This document shows, piece after piece, positions 8,521-16,649 of a DNA stretch of 64,000 bases (the stretch's first letter is position 1; the number at the start of each line of letters is the position of its first letter). The notes beneath the pieces are model-generated. The model saw only the letters and a program-made list of their open reading frames with translations, ran no database searches and had not been told where the DNA came from. The stretch lies in contig NZ_JACAQA010000028.1 in NCBI RefSeq assembly GCF_013385425.1, forward strand, positions 1-64,000, read 5' to 3'. Origin of the DNA: Pseudomonas gingeri. GTDB lineage: Bacteria > Pseudomonadota > Gammaproteobacteria > Pseudomonadales > Pseudomonadaceae. The position numbers were made by a program, and so were the translations under genes.

Positions 8521-9468
8521 CTAGGTTCTGTATGAAAACCTTTGAAACCCCATCGCGGCCCCTGACGGCCTGAGTTTCCGTAGAGTTCTTATCATTTAGG
8601 CGAAGGACTCTGCCATGCCCAAACGATACGAACTTTCCGACGCAGACTGGGAAATAGTCGCTGATCTTTTTGCTGAACATCGACGCACCGGACGCCCAAG
8701 AGTCGACGACCGCTTGATGCTCAACGGCGTGCTGTGGGTGCTTTGCTCCGGTGCAGCATGGCGGGACATGCCTGAGCGATTTGGGCCTTGGTCGACGGTC
8801 TATCAGCGATTTCGAGACTGGCGAAACCAGGGCACCTTCAACAAGATGCTCAAGCGGCTACACGTCAAACTTAATGCGCAAGGCCTGATCGACCTGAATA
8901 CCTGGTGCATCGACTCAACAGCAGTGAAAGCCACCCGAGCCTCTTCCGGCGCAGGCCAAAAAGGGGGGCGCAAGAACCAGCGGACCACGCACTTGGACGA
9001 AGTCGGGGTGGGCTGACGACGAAAATTCACATGGTCTGCGACGCCCGAGGCATACCGCTCCACTTCACCCTCTCTGGTGGGCAGGCAAGCGACATTTCAC
9101 ATGCTCAACCGCTGCTCGAGGGTGTCCACATCCCCTCTGGTCGAGGTAGGCCACGCAAGCGATGCCGCTGGCTCTTGGCTGACAAGGGGTATGACGCTGA
9201 CTCGTTGCGCCGATACTGCGATCGTTATCGAATGCAGCCGGTGATTCCCCTGCGGGACATGAAGCGCAAGCCAAAGCCCGGCTTGCCGCGTCTCTTCGAC
9301 AAGCCCAAATATCGGCAGCGGAATGTGATAGAGCGGCTATTTGGCTGGCTTAAGGAACACCGCCGCCTGGGAACACGCTATTGCAAGCTGGCGGAAAGCT
9401 TTGCAGCGATGGTCACACTGGCTTGCTGGCGGCGGTGTCTACGACATTTCTTTTCGTACAGTGCCTAG
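8521..9468 (+). mobile_element. IS5-family (IS427-like) insertion sequence
   Basis: The element spans about 8525-9464 (940 bp). Its left end GTTCTGTATGAAAA and the inverted right end GCACTGTACGAAAA match as imperfect terminal repeats. It is flanked by CTAG on both sides (8521-8524 and 9465-9468), a 4-bp target duplication (or TA, as CTAG is palindromic). Matching flanks show a simple transposition with both ends intact. It sits just upstream of the DUF2157 gene. Confidence 0.85.
8615..9468 (+). CDS. IS5-family transposase made by -1 frameshift
   Basis: The first frame (8615-9016) encodes the N-terminal DUF4096-like half (ELSDADWEIVADLF, GVLWVLCSGAAWRDMPERFG). The second frame (overlapping, to 9468) carries the DDE half with GRSRGGLTTKIH, DKGYD and the R-x-x-V-I-E-R-x-F-x-W-L-K block with its catalytic Glu. 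The frames differ by -1 and overlap at CCAAAAAGGGGGG (8955-8967), a run suited to programmed slippage. IS427-group elements are known to use frameshifting. The TAG stop codon is formed from the flanking CTAG duplication. Both IS ends are intact, so the element may be active. Confidence 0.8.
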
Positions 9469-9581
9469 TCAATCGCATGCCGAATGTCCACATTGCGCGA
9501 TCCAGACTGTCTTCGATAGGTGAGTAGGCGGTTCCCCCTTACCGCAGGTTGTGGAGCCGACGGAGCAGGAAAACGCTGTTG

Positions 9582-10382
9582 TCATGCTTCGTAAACCAAG
9601 CCTCCAACGCTGATCAACCCATCACAATTCGACGCGCTGATTTGACACCTATTTCCCAGCATGACGCCTTGATGCAGGATGATGTTTCTTGCCAGGAGTA
9701 CGCTGAGCGCGCCTGCGGCCACCCCCGTTGCAGCATCCTCCAGGCTCTCCTCCAGATGATTGAAATTACGTCCCTCGTACTGATGTATTTCGCGGTGCGC
9801 GTAGGCGTAAATGCCGCTCACGGCGGCCCCCTTCCCCCATGCGACAATCCCATTCAGGTGGGGGCGCAATGCGTACAACGCCTCGGGACTAACCATTTCA
9901 ACCAATAGCTTGGGGCTGCCGATTGATGCGATGGCCGCCGGGGTCTTGATCGCTGATTCCGTGCAGCCAAGCAGTTCTGCAACGGCGCCGATGGTGGGCG
10001 CAGGCCTTTTCACATGATCAGGCTCGACGCTGATATGCAGTTCATTTCCTGCGTGCGCAAAGGTCAATACCTGTTTGCTCATGGACGTCAGTGCTGACCC
10101 TGAGTACTCAGCGACATGATGGGTCTGCATGTAATACGCAGCCGCCAGGGATGCGTGCAGACAGAGGGGACTTCGAGCATGCGGGTAATAAAAATCGAGA
10201 ACGCACGGTCCGATACCGTCTTCCATTGTGTTGATAAAGACGCAGGCATTGGCCTTCTGTTCGGCTGCGAATTTTTGCCGCTCAGCGACCGACCACTCGG
10301 AGGAACCCCTTTGAAAAATGACCAAAGCTTCATTTCCACTGTTCGGGCCTGTTCCGAAACATCTAAATCGCTTTAAGTGCAT
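9582..10382 (-). CDS. PhzF-family protein, catalytic Glu apparently replaced
   Basis: A 266-residue protein of the PhzF/diaminopimelate-epimerase fold. Family marks are an N-terminal F-x-T/G-x(3)-N-x-GNEA string, the central LCLHASLAAAYYM (normally G/HPTLA-type) and the C-terminal EDAATGVAAGAL (usual DPATGSAAGAL). The region equal to the active-site SET/F of PhzF reads ANACVF, so the usual Glu seems to be Asn. That suggests altered activity or a substrate other than that of PhzF, but alignment is needed. It is a single gene with no phenazine genes nearby. Confidence 0.65.
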   Translation of the reverse strand: MHLKRFRCFGTGPNSGNEALVIFQRGSSEWSVAERQKFAAEQKANACVFINTMEDGIGPCVLDFYYPHARSPLCLHASLAAAYYMQTHHVAEYSGSALTSMSKQVLTFAHAGNELHISVEPDHVKRPAPTIGAVAELLGCTESAIKTPAAIASIGSPKLLVEMVSPEALYALRPHLNGIVAWGKGAAVSGIYAYAHREIHQYEGRNFNHLEESLEDAATGVAAGALSVLLARNIILHQGVMLGNRCQISASNCDGLISVGGLVYEA

Positions 10383-10461
10383 TTTTTACATTCACACGTG
10401 GTGGGTAATGGGTATTCAGGGTGAGGACGCCACGATGATCTTCTCATCCGTTTGGGTCAGC

Positions 10462-10860
10462 TTACTTTTTGTCTAACGGGTGGTTACGTCCGTTACTCAC
10501 CGTCACCATGCCCAAGTCTGCAGGGTCAACACCGTCCAAGCAGCCAACGTTGTAGGCGCACTGTGACGGATCGATTCGCCTGATGTGATGGGTGTACACC
10601 CCACAGACGGAACAGAAATAGTGGCAGGCCTGCTGGGTATTGAAGCGATAACTCTTCAGCACGTCGGCCCCTTTCAGGATCTTCAGGCCCGTCAGGGGAA
10701 CGGTGCCCATAACGGCGCCTCGCCTCTTGCAAAGTGAACAGTTGCATCGTTTCGGATCAACCACGCCGTTCGGTAGTTCCAGCTCAAGCACCACCTCCCC
10801 ACAGTGGCAGGAAGCGTTGTGAACCGGTTTGATTTCTGTCTCACCAATACGCTTGATCAT
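10462..10860 (-). CDS. GFA-family (glutathione-dependent formaldehyde-activating-like) zinc protein
   Basis: A 132-residue protein with the zinc-ligand pattern of the GFA/CENP-V fold: SCHCG near residue 18, CNCSLCKRRG near 40 and a CSVCGVYTHH box near 85, giving two zinc sites. The start at 10860 is chosen because AAGGA lies about nine bases upstream. Members bind small thiol adducts; most, unlike Gfa itself, have unknown substrates. It is an isolated gene next to the PhzF-like gene on the same strand. Confidence 0.8.
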   Translation of the reverse strand: MIKRIGETEIKPVHNASCHCGEVVLELELPNGVVDPKRCNCSLCKRRGAVMGTVPLTGLKILKGADVLKSYRFNTQQACHYFCSVCGVYTHHIRRIDPSQCAYNVGCLDGVDPADLGMVTVSNGRNHPLDKK

Positions 10861-11111
10861 CGGTTTCGTCCTTGTACGGCACGGTTGACTCCACAGTACC
10901 CGCAGATTAGCGAAGCGCCAGGCTGGGCGCACTCTTGATTGACCAGGGTCGGGAGCTACGACGCAGCGCTCCCCAGATTCTTTCAAGGGAGCTACAGGCG
11001 GGACTATACGGCCAACCGCCCTCTCCCCACCTCACGGAAGCCTGTCATTTCAGCGGCACGCAAGAGATCTCTCTTTCCCTTGACTGAAATTTCCTAGAAA
11101 ATCCTGACCGC

Positions 11112-11140
11112 TTGTTTGCGCCTGCTCCCGCCGCTAGGCT
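11112..11140 (+). promoter_or_regulatory. predicted promoter of leader RNA copy 2
   Basis: TTGTTT (11112-11117), 17-base spacer, TAGGCT (11135-11140). The first leader hairpin starts seven bases later. The spacer carries the word GCGCCTGC, also found at the same place in copy 3. Confidence 0.5.
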
Positions 11141-11147
11141 TCGACTC

Positions 11148-11327
11148 GTCACTGCTCATCAGTGATCGGGTTTAGTCGCCCGGAAGTTCTACATTGGGCG
11201 CACAAGCGTCACCTCCCTGTCGGGCACGATTTTTCTTGCCCTGCTTTATGGTGGCTGTGCGCAGGGCGCCCTCGGGCGCGCCGGGTTCCCAATGTTCCGG
11301 TCGACTAACCTGTGTACAGCTGCCACC
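11148..11327 (+). ncRNA. structured leader RNA, copy 2
   Basis: Same architecture as copy 1. The first hairpin is GTCACTG/CAGTGAT (11148-11166). The terminator-like part is weaker: CGT and CCC pair with GGG and ACG, followed by ATTTTT (about 11206-11236). The outer stem (11250-11265 with 11309-11327) carries a U-A pair where copy 1 has C-G. The inner hairpin GGCGCCC/GGGCGC (11265-11282) has C-G where copy 1 has U-A. These double changes support the fold. It precedes the DUF6124-type gene at 11381. Confidence 0.7.
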
Positions 11328-11380
11328 CCCTCGTTTAGTCGCGATGACTGGCAGTTCCACTTAACATTGGAAGTGCGAAT

Positions 11381-11728
11381 ATGTTCAAAGTAACCCCCAA
11401 TCCGCCTGCAATATCCAACATTGAAAGCATCGACCCTCGTATCGCCGACCGAGCCCTGTCTTACTACAACCTCGGCCCGGACGTAGGCTCGAAACCTCCC
11501 CCCGTCACCATGTTGCGTGATCATTTGAATGAGCCCAAGACTCAGGAAGACACCCTGGTCAACGTCTATTCGATTCTGCAATCCGCGGCGGCCACAGCCT
11601 ATGAAAACGCTGACAACCAGATCGGCTCGAACCGCAAGGTGGCGATGGGTGTGGTGCATCTGATCGAACTCGCACAGCTCAAAATGGACTCGGTCCTGGA
11701 TGGGCAGGCGGTCAGCGTCAACGGCTGA
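11381..11728 (+). CDS. DUF6124-type small protein, copy 2
   Basis: A 115-residue protein, strongly similar to the one at 1653-2000 over its whole length, differing mainly at residues 4-12 and 35-60. GGAAG lies about nine bases before the ATG. The soluble C-terminal half contains the repeated word VAMGVVHLIELAQLKMD. Function unknown. The pair is likely a duplication that carried promoter, leader and terminator hairpin along with the gene. Confidence 0.8.
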   Translation: MFKVTPNPPAISNIESIDPRIADRALSYYNLGPDVGSKPPPVTMLRDHLNEPKTQEDTLVNVYSILQSAAATAYENADNQIGSNRKVAMGVVHLIELAQLKMDSVLDGQAVSVNG

Positions 11729-11747
11729 CAACTCTAAAACGATAGAC

Positions 11748-11772
11748 GAACGGGAAGCGGATCTTCCCGTTC
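11748..11772 (+). terminator. hairpin after DUF6124 gene copy 2
   Basis: Stem GAACGGGAAG/CTTCCCGTTC with a five-base loop, 19 bases after the stop codon. It shares its word with the hairpin at 4723-4745. No strong T tract. Confidence 0.5.
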
Positions 11773-11907
11773 ATTGAGTATGCAGCTCTACAGCCGTATC
11801 AGCCCCTCAGGCCATTGCTTGATACCTGTTCGGACTGAGCAGAAAGCCAATGCAGTGCCCGGCACAGTTGAACCACAACAGACGCAGCCTGGCGACGACA
11901 GCAGAAT

Positions 11908-12078
11908 TTAGAGCAGCCGCTTCAACCTTCTACGTAGTCGCAGGTTATCTGCAGCCAAAGCAACAAGGGCGAGAAGGTTCAAGACCGCAAACCCATCAGC
12001 ACCAGCAAAATGCCAAAACGCCCAGGACACGACGGCCACCACCAGCGCGGTGAGAAGCAACAGGATGGAGTCCTTCAT
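11908..12078 (-). CDS. 56-residue membrane protein coupled to upstream gene
   Basis: A short protein starting MKDSILLLLTALVVAVVSW, with two hydrophobic helices (about 4-20 and 27-43) and a very basic tail (RLRRRLKRLL). Its ATG overlaps the stop codon of the gene at 12075-12500 (ATGA), which indicates translational coupling and supports that it is real. Size and charge resemble small membrane peptides. Family and function not recognised. Confidence 0.6.
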   Translation of the reverse strand: MKDSILLLLTALVVAVVSWAFWHFAGADGFAVLNLLALVALAADNLRLRRRLKRLL

Positions 12079-12500
12079 ACGACGCCCCTGGCGTTGCGAT
12101 ACAACTGACGGCCTGGCAATTGAGGTTGGTACACGCCTGGATACTGTATCAGGCAGGCACTCAGCCAATGTCGATCGAGATTGTTGGTACGGGCCATGGC
12201 CAGCACATCGGCGATGGACAAGCCCCCGGCAAGACTCCGACCAGTAGCGACAGCGATACTGCCAATCACAGCCCCCACATAAAACGCTGCCGAGCAAGCG
12301 CCGATTATGGCGAGCTGTTCAAGGCGAGTGCCGGCACCGATCAATTCGCCGATGGTGACCGCCTTGCCGAACTTGTCTATTTGAGTAAGTAGCGTTGAGG
12401 CCGTGGCCACTGCGGCGGACAGTGTGCCGAAGAGTGACTCGGGGGCCGGAAGGCCCAGCCCTTCCATATTTTCTTTAAAATAATCGTAGAAAGTCGCCAT
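12075..12500 (-). CDS. membrane protein of unknown function
   Basis: A 141-residue protein starting MATFYDYFKENMEGLGLP. It has an amphipathic N-terminus, a glycine/alanine-rich central hydrophobic part (about 58-98, AFYVGAVIGSIAVATGRSLAGG) and a tail with several Tyr residues. AAGGGA precedes the ATG. It heads a short leftward operon with the 56-residue membrane protein and possibly with the frame at 12515-12736. I recognise no named family. Confidence 0.6.
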   Translation of the reverse strand: MATFYDYFKENMEGLGLPAPESLFGTLSAAVATASTLLTQIDKFGKAVTIGELIGAGTRLEQLAIIGACSAAFYVGAVIGSIAVATGRSLAGGLSIADVLAMARTNNLDRHWLSACLIQYPGVYQPQLPGRQLYRNARGVV

Positions 12501-12514
12501 CCATCAATCCCTTG

Positions 12515-12736
12515 TTACCCGCAGTCCTTGTGGACAGCAAGCCTAATGGATTGAAATTCAAAGCTCAATCGCGCTGCCACGTAACGAGTTGAACCCAGGT
12601 GCACCGACAGTTCGTCGCCTTCAACAACCCTACGGACGGGCAGCTCAGGGCTTGTCAGGGTGCAACACGTAGGAACAAATCTATAGGGGCGGTGACCGAA
12701 CTGGATATTCGCGCACTCAGACAGCCCCACGGTCAC
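12515..12736 (-). CDS. possible small protein upstream of the membrane-protein pair
   Basis: A 73-residue frame with GTG start (12736), ending 14 bases before the next gene. The sequence SPELPVRRVVEGDELSVHLG is protein-like and it reads in the same direction as its neighbours, but there is no clear ribosome binding site. It could instead be the tail of a decayed gene. Confidence 0.28.
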   Translation of the reverse strand: MTVGLSECANIQFGHRPYRFVPTCCTLTSPELPVRRVVEGDELSVHLGSTRYVAARLSFEFQSIRLAVHKDCG

Positions 12737-12818
12737 CCTGGTGTTGAAACTTCTTTGACGTAGGCTTGGCAGGCTGTCGGGGCGATCAGTTCTTGGTCGC
12801 CATTGCCAAAGATGCAGG

Positions 12819-13766
12819 CTAGGACAAGTCGACGCCGGAGACCTTGACGACGGCCTGCCATGCGGCTTCCTGGCTGGCGTGATCGTGGAGGTGTGGGTGG
12901 CGCTGCGCCTCAATTGGGCCTGAGAACTTCCCTTGAGCCGAGGCGAAGAATTGCCCTGAGACGTCGGTTCCGAACTCCGACGCCTGGAGGTACCGACGGG
13001 CCGCGGTCTCCGGCGTCTGATTCATGCCGGGAATGAGGTTCGCGATTGGGATAAACAGATACTTCACGGCCAGGCCAGCTTGTCGCGAAACCTTGGTAGC
13101 GGTCGCGGCACCGGGCGACACGGCGTATACGGCCATGCCGGAAGGTAGCCGGCGGGCCAGCGCCGCGACCCACCAAGCGACAATCAGCTTCGCGTCGGCA
13201 TACGCATTGTTGGGCACGTACTTCACGTTCGGCCCGTTGCGGATCAAGGCTTCCACAGCGGCGGTTTGGTCACCCCGGTAGTACTTGGCCGCGAAGGCTG
13301 GCACGTCGGTGTAGCGAAACATGGGTACGCCCCCTCGGGCAGGCTCCGCACCGGCGATAACAATCCGTGCGTTGGGGCTCAGCAGGTTGGCGTGAAGCAA
13401 GCCGACCGTCAGTTGATGATGGCCGATCAGCGGGGCCTGGGAAGCCTCGACGCCTGCGGCCGTGATCACGCGCTCCTTGCCTGGAACCATCCCTGCATTG
13501 AGCAGCAGGAAATCGATCGGCCGACCGCGCTTGACCAGCTCGGCGAGGGCGGACTCGACGCTGGCCGGCGAGTTCAGATCCAGCTCCAGCGGCGTGAAGA
13601 CCTGCGCCTTGGTCTGCGCCGCGAGCTGAGCGGCCGTCTCCTGGGTCCGGGCCAGGCTGCGCCCGGTGACGATAATCTCGCGCCAGTCCTCTCCGGCAAG
13701 AGTGCGGGCTGCCGCATAACCGAGCCCGGAGGTGGTGCCGGTGACGAGTGCGATCGAATGTTCCAT
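12819..13766 (-). CDS. SDR-family oxidoreductase lacking the usual catalytic Ser
   Basis: A 315-residue Rossmann-fold protein. The cofactor motif TGTTSGLG lies near residues 9-16, NAG at about 93, and Y-x-x-x-K (YADAK) near 200. Where retinol-dehydrogenase-like SDRs have VSS it reads IVIAGAE, so the catalytic Ser appears to be missing. A long insertion separates this site from the Tyr. The gene is divergent from a TetR regulator with 113 bases between them, which suggests the regulator controls it. Substrate unknown. Confidence 0.75.
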   Translation of the reverse strand: MEHSIALVTGTTSGLGYAAARTLAGEDWREIIVTGRSLARTQETAAQLAAQTKAQVFTPLELDLNSPASVESALAELVKRGRPIDFLLLNAGMVPGKERVITAAGVEASQAPLIGHHQLTVGLLHANLLSPNARIVIAGAEPARGGVPMFRYTDVPAFAAKYYRGDQTAAVEALIRNGPNVKYVPNNAYADAKLIVAWWVAALARRLPSGMAVYAVSPGAATATKVSRQAGLAVKYLFIPIANLIPGMNQTPETAARRYLQASEFGTDVSGQFFASAQGKFSGPIEAQRHPHLHDHASQEAAWQAVVKVSGVDLS

Positions 13767-13868
13767 AGGTGTCTCCGTGGTGAAACGTGAAGCCCCGCGA
13801 AGCCGGAGCCGGCTTGCCAATTTAGAACTATTCAGTTATATATTTGCGAAACAACCATTGTCAACGAG

Positions 13869-13890
13869 TTTTGAACTAAATGATTCAAAA
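13869..13890. promoter_or_regulatory. palindrome, likely TetR-type operator
   Basis: TTTTGAA, eight bases, TTCAAAA: a perfect 7+7 inverted repeat that includes the ATG of the TetR gene (13880). Its position is suited to autoregulation and, at about 100 bases, to control of the divergent SDR gene. A related half-site, AGAACTATTCAGTT, lies near 13825-13838. Confidence 0.5.
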
Positions 13891-14494
13891 TACAGCTAGG
13901 CCGCGGGGCCGACCGCGCAGCTTCGACGAAGCGGGGGCGCTGGAAAAGGCGACCCAGGTGTTTCGGTCGAAGGGCTACGACGGAGTGACGATCGACGATC
14001 TCGTCGCCGGCATGGGTGTGGGACGACCGAGCCTGTATGCCGTCTTTGGGGACAAGCGGACGATATTCTTGCGTACCCTCAGGGCGTATGCGGAGAGGAA
14101 AGGCGCTCTCGCAGCCAAAGCCCTCCTCTCGCCAGGGACTCTTCGCGACTCGCTCACCAGCTTCCTGAGGCAGGCCGTAGAAAGTGCGACCGAGAAAGGT
14201 TCTGCCCCAGGCTGTCTTCTCGTGTGCGTCGCGCCGCTTGTGAACGACCCCGAGGTCCGGCAGTTCCTGCAGAACGCGGGAGCTGGCGCGGTGACGCTAG
14301 TGGAAGGCCGTTTCCGGGACGGGATCAGCGCGGGAGAAATCCCGTCTGACTTTCCCGTAACCGCGCGCGCAATCCAAGTCACGGATCTAGCGCGTGGGCT
14401 GACCATGCGTGCGCAGATGGGCACGCCGCGCACGACGCTCCTCAAAGACGCTGAGGAAGCGGCCGACCTGGTGCTCCTGTCGCGGCGCGTCTGA
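13880..14494 (+). CDS. TetR/AcrR-family transcriptional regulator
   Basis: A 204-residue regulator. The N-terminal HTH is clear: GRPRSFDEAGALEKATQVF, then GYDGVTIDDLVAGMGVGRPS and LYAVFGDK, residues about 9-62. The C-terminal ligand domain (70-204) resembles the TetR_C_16/AefR-like group, with a Cys pair near 105-109 (GCLLVCVAP). It is divergent from the SDR gene, so a repressor of that gene that responds to a small molecule is likely. The ATG sits inside the palindrome at 13869-13890. Confidence 0.85.
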   Translation: MIQNTARPRGRPRSFDEAGALEKATQVFRSKGYDGVTIDDLVAGMGVGRPSLYAVFGDKRTIFLRTLRAYAERKGALAAKALLSPGTLRDSLTSFLRQAVESATEKGSAPGCLLVCVAPLVNDPEVRQFLQNAGAGAVTLVEGRFRDGISAGEIPSDFPVTARAIQVTDLARGLTMRAQMGTPRTTLLKDAEEAADLVLLSRRV

Positions 14495-14573
14495 CGGGTT
14501 GCCGGAAACAATTCACGGAGAAATGACTGCACAGAAAGCAGAAAGGGGACAGCAGAAAGAGACAGGTTCGCGT

Positions 14574-15242
14574 CTAGTCCTGTCGAACAGACATCGGCAG
14601 GCCGCCTCCCTCCACTTCGATTTCCCTGGCAAGGAAAGGTGCTCGACGGCGCAAATAGTCCAGCGAGATATCGCCACTCGCAAAAGCGGTTGCATAGTCT
14701 TCACGAACCTTCAGGCAGTCACGGTCATTCAGATTCAGCCGCTCAATGGTGGCGAGCACACGAGCCTTGATCGCGGGATCAAGGTCAATCCCGGGAATGA
14801 CCTGATAGCCGGTCAATTCGAGACGGAACCATCCTTCTTCGACCTCGAACGGATCCAGGACATCCTGATAGTGGTTCTTGCGGGCGTTCATCAACGTGCA
14901 GGCCAGTCGATAGTTTTGCCACTCATAGACATCCTGCCATGCACGAGACTTGGGCAGCATGTGATCCACCGAGCCCCCTCCTGTGACACGCTCGATGTAG
15001 ATGCAGACGTACGCGCACAGTCGACCGTATGCCTCCATCAAATCCGGTAAGGCTTCAGTCCAGAATGGCGGAAACTCATCACCCGGAATATCTTCTCGTG
15101 TTTCGGCTACTTTCTTCCTGGGCCGCCCCCTACGCTTGGGCAAGTCCGGCTCCCCCACCATTTCAGCAATGGCTCGAAGCCCCGGTTTCCTGACCTGTTC
15201 ATTGAAGCTTTGAGGCTCATCCGCGGGTTCAACTCTAATCAT
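14574..15242 (-). CDS. ptuB: PtuB-like HNH nuclease of a Septu-type defence operon
   Basis: A 222-residue protein with an HNH-type core near residues 90-130: VDHMLPKS (D-H), then NYRLACTLMNARKN (N...N..K). Such small HNH proteins pair with AAA/SMC-like ATPases in Septu (PtuAB) phage defence. A lysine/arginine-rich segment (KRRGRPRKK, about 36-44) resembles an AT-hook. Its ATG overlaps the ATPase stop codon (ATGA), so the two are coupled. Family naming is by architecture; a McrA-like HNH pair of another system is possible. Confidence 0.7.
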   Translation of the reverse strand: MIRVEPADEPQSFNEQVRKPGLRAIAEMVGEPDLPKRRGRPRKKVAETREDIPGDEFPPFWTEALPDLMEAYGRLCAYVCIYIERVTGGGSVDHMLPKSRAWQDVYEWQNYRLACTLMNARKNHYQDVLDPFEVEEGWFRLELTGYQVIPGIDLDPAIKARVLATIERLNLNDRDCLKVREDYATAFASGDISLDYLRRRAPFLAREIEVEGGGLPMSVRQD

Positions 15243-16531
15243 GCGCCGCCCACCTTCTGCTCGCGGAAATGGCTCCAGCGGATCCAGAAGGAATCGACAT
15301 CACTGAGGCTTCCGCGTAACGCTGAATCAATCTCTGCCAAGGTGCTCTGTTGCTCGGCCGTCAGTGGTGTCGGCTGAGAGGCCACCTCTCGCAAAAAGGC
15401 TCGGGCACGCTCCAGCGCTTCCTCGGCGGGGACAGAGCTGGGCTCCTTCAGGTTGAACACCTCGGACGATAGCCAGGCATTCACATCCCCTTTGCGCGAG
15501 TACGGAAAGAGCGAAGCGTGAACCTCAGTCCCGACCAGGTCGAAATCCCAAATGCAATCACGATTGTCGTCAAACTCCGGTTCGACCGACGCCAGCACCA
15601 GCGGTGAATGGGTCGCCGCCAACAGTTGCACGGGCACCTCACGGGTACCGGTCAGCGCGTTCATGACATTCAGCAAGGCCGGAACAATTCGACGCTGCCA
15701 TTGTGGGTGCAAATGGCACTCGATCTCGTCGATGAGAAAGATGATCTCTCTTGCCGGTGGGACTCGATAACGTTCGTAAGCAAGCTGATGCTCTCGCCAT
15801 GTCCACACCAGCAGATAGGCCAGAGCCGCAATACGGCGCATTCCCGCCGACGCCTGGGTCAGCGGTACATCTTGTCCATAGGGCATGCGCAGCGAAGGAA
15901 TATCCCTGACGCTGTCGCCCACCCGCATCGGCTCCCCGGGTCTCATCTTTTCTACGCCAGAGGGCGACAAAGCATCCAGCACCTTCACCAAGTCGTCGAA
16001 AGCGGGCTTGCCGCTTTCCTGCCACAGCACCCAGTCGCTGATCAGCCCATTGCACAGCTGGGTCTTGCCGTCGCTGGAGAGCAATCCGTTCCAGACGGCG
16101 TCAGGCGAGAAGTCAAAGCTTCGTGGACGGTTCGGTGCCGCCGCCTCTCCCTTGTCACTCTTCCAGTAGTTGCGAGCCGGGTCCCAAACCGAAAAACTGC
16201 CGTCCACTCCCGCGTATATCACCACCCCCGGAATCGCCGGGCGGCTCTGTTCGACCGACCACTGCTGGGCCTCATGGTCGAAGTCACTTTTGTAGGCAAA
16301 ATCGCCGGTGCTGCCTTCGTAGCAGTAAGCGATGCTCGACCGCTTGGCGTCCCTGCGGGGAGTGGCCATTCCCTCCCTGGGCCAGGTACGGGTAAGCGAC
16401 CACCAGGCAATATCCAGCACGAAACTCTTGCCCAGGCCATTGTCTCCGGTCAGGAAGTTCAGGCGCGACTTGAAGTCAATGGCGAGCTTTTCAGCAGGGC
16501 CAACACCTTCGAACGTCAGGTTTTTAAGCAT
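15239..16531 (-). CDS. ptuA: PtuA-like AAA ATPase of a Septu-type defence operon
   Basis: A 430-residue ATPase of the AAA_15/21, SMC/OLD-related kind. Walker A is GDNGLGKS (about 29-36), the signature-like stretch is TQASAGMRRIAALAYLL, Walker B is IIFLIDEIECHLHPQWQ, and the H-loop is AATHSPLVL. The start MLKNLTFEGVGPAEKL is typical. It is followed without a gap by an HNH protein, as in Septu, where the ATPase controls the nuclease. No reverse transcriptase lies nearby, so it is not a retron. The HTH gene upstream may regulate it. Confidence 0.75.
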   Translation of the reverse strand: MLKNLTFEGVGPAEKLAIDFKSRLNFLTGDNGLGKSFVLDIAWWSLTRTWPREGMATPRRDAKRSSIAYCYEGSTGDFAYKSDFDHEAQQWSVEQSRPAIPGVVIYAGVDGSFSVWDPARNYWKSDKGEAAAPNRPRSFDFSPDAVWNGLLSSDGKTQLCNGLISDWVLWQESGKPAFDDLVKVLDALSPSGVEKMRPGEPMRVGDSVRDIPSLRMPYGQDVPLTQASAGMRRIAALAYLLVWTWREHQLAYERYRVPPAREIIFLIDEIECHLHPQWQRRIVPALLNVMNALTGTREVPVQLLAATHSPLVLASVEPEFDDNRDCIWDFDLVGTEVHASLFPYSRKGDVNAWLSSEVFNLKEPSSVPAEEALERARAFLREVASQPTPLTAEQQSTLAEIDSALRGSLSDVDSFWIRWSHFREQKVGGA

Positions 16532-16649
16532 GGGCGGTGTCTCCAGTCATTCGGGCGCCAACGAATAGATACTGCGTGATGCCCCAAGGCCGTTGGGTGC
16601 TGTGTAATGGATCGCGATGGGCAGTCACACAAGGCACTTTTGCCGACTC

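Noticed and set aside
15608..16579. Plus-strand frame of 323 residues opposite the ATPase
   Set aside because: The minus-strand protein has all ATPase motifs; the plus-strand frame has none.
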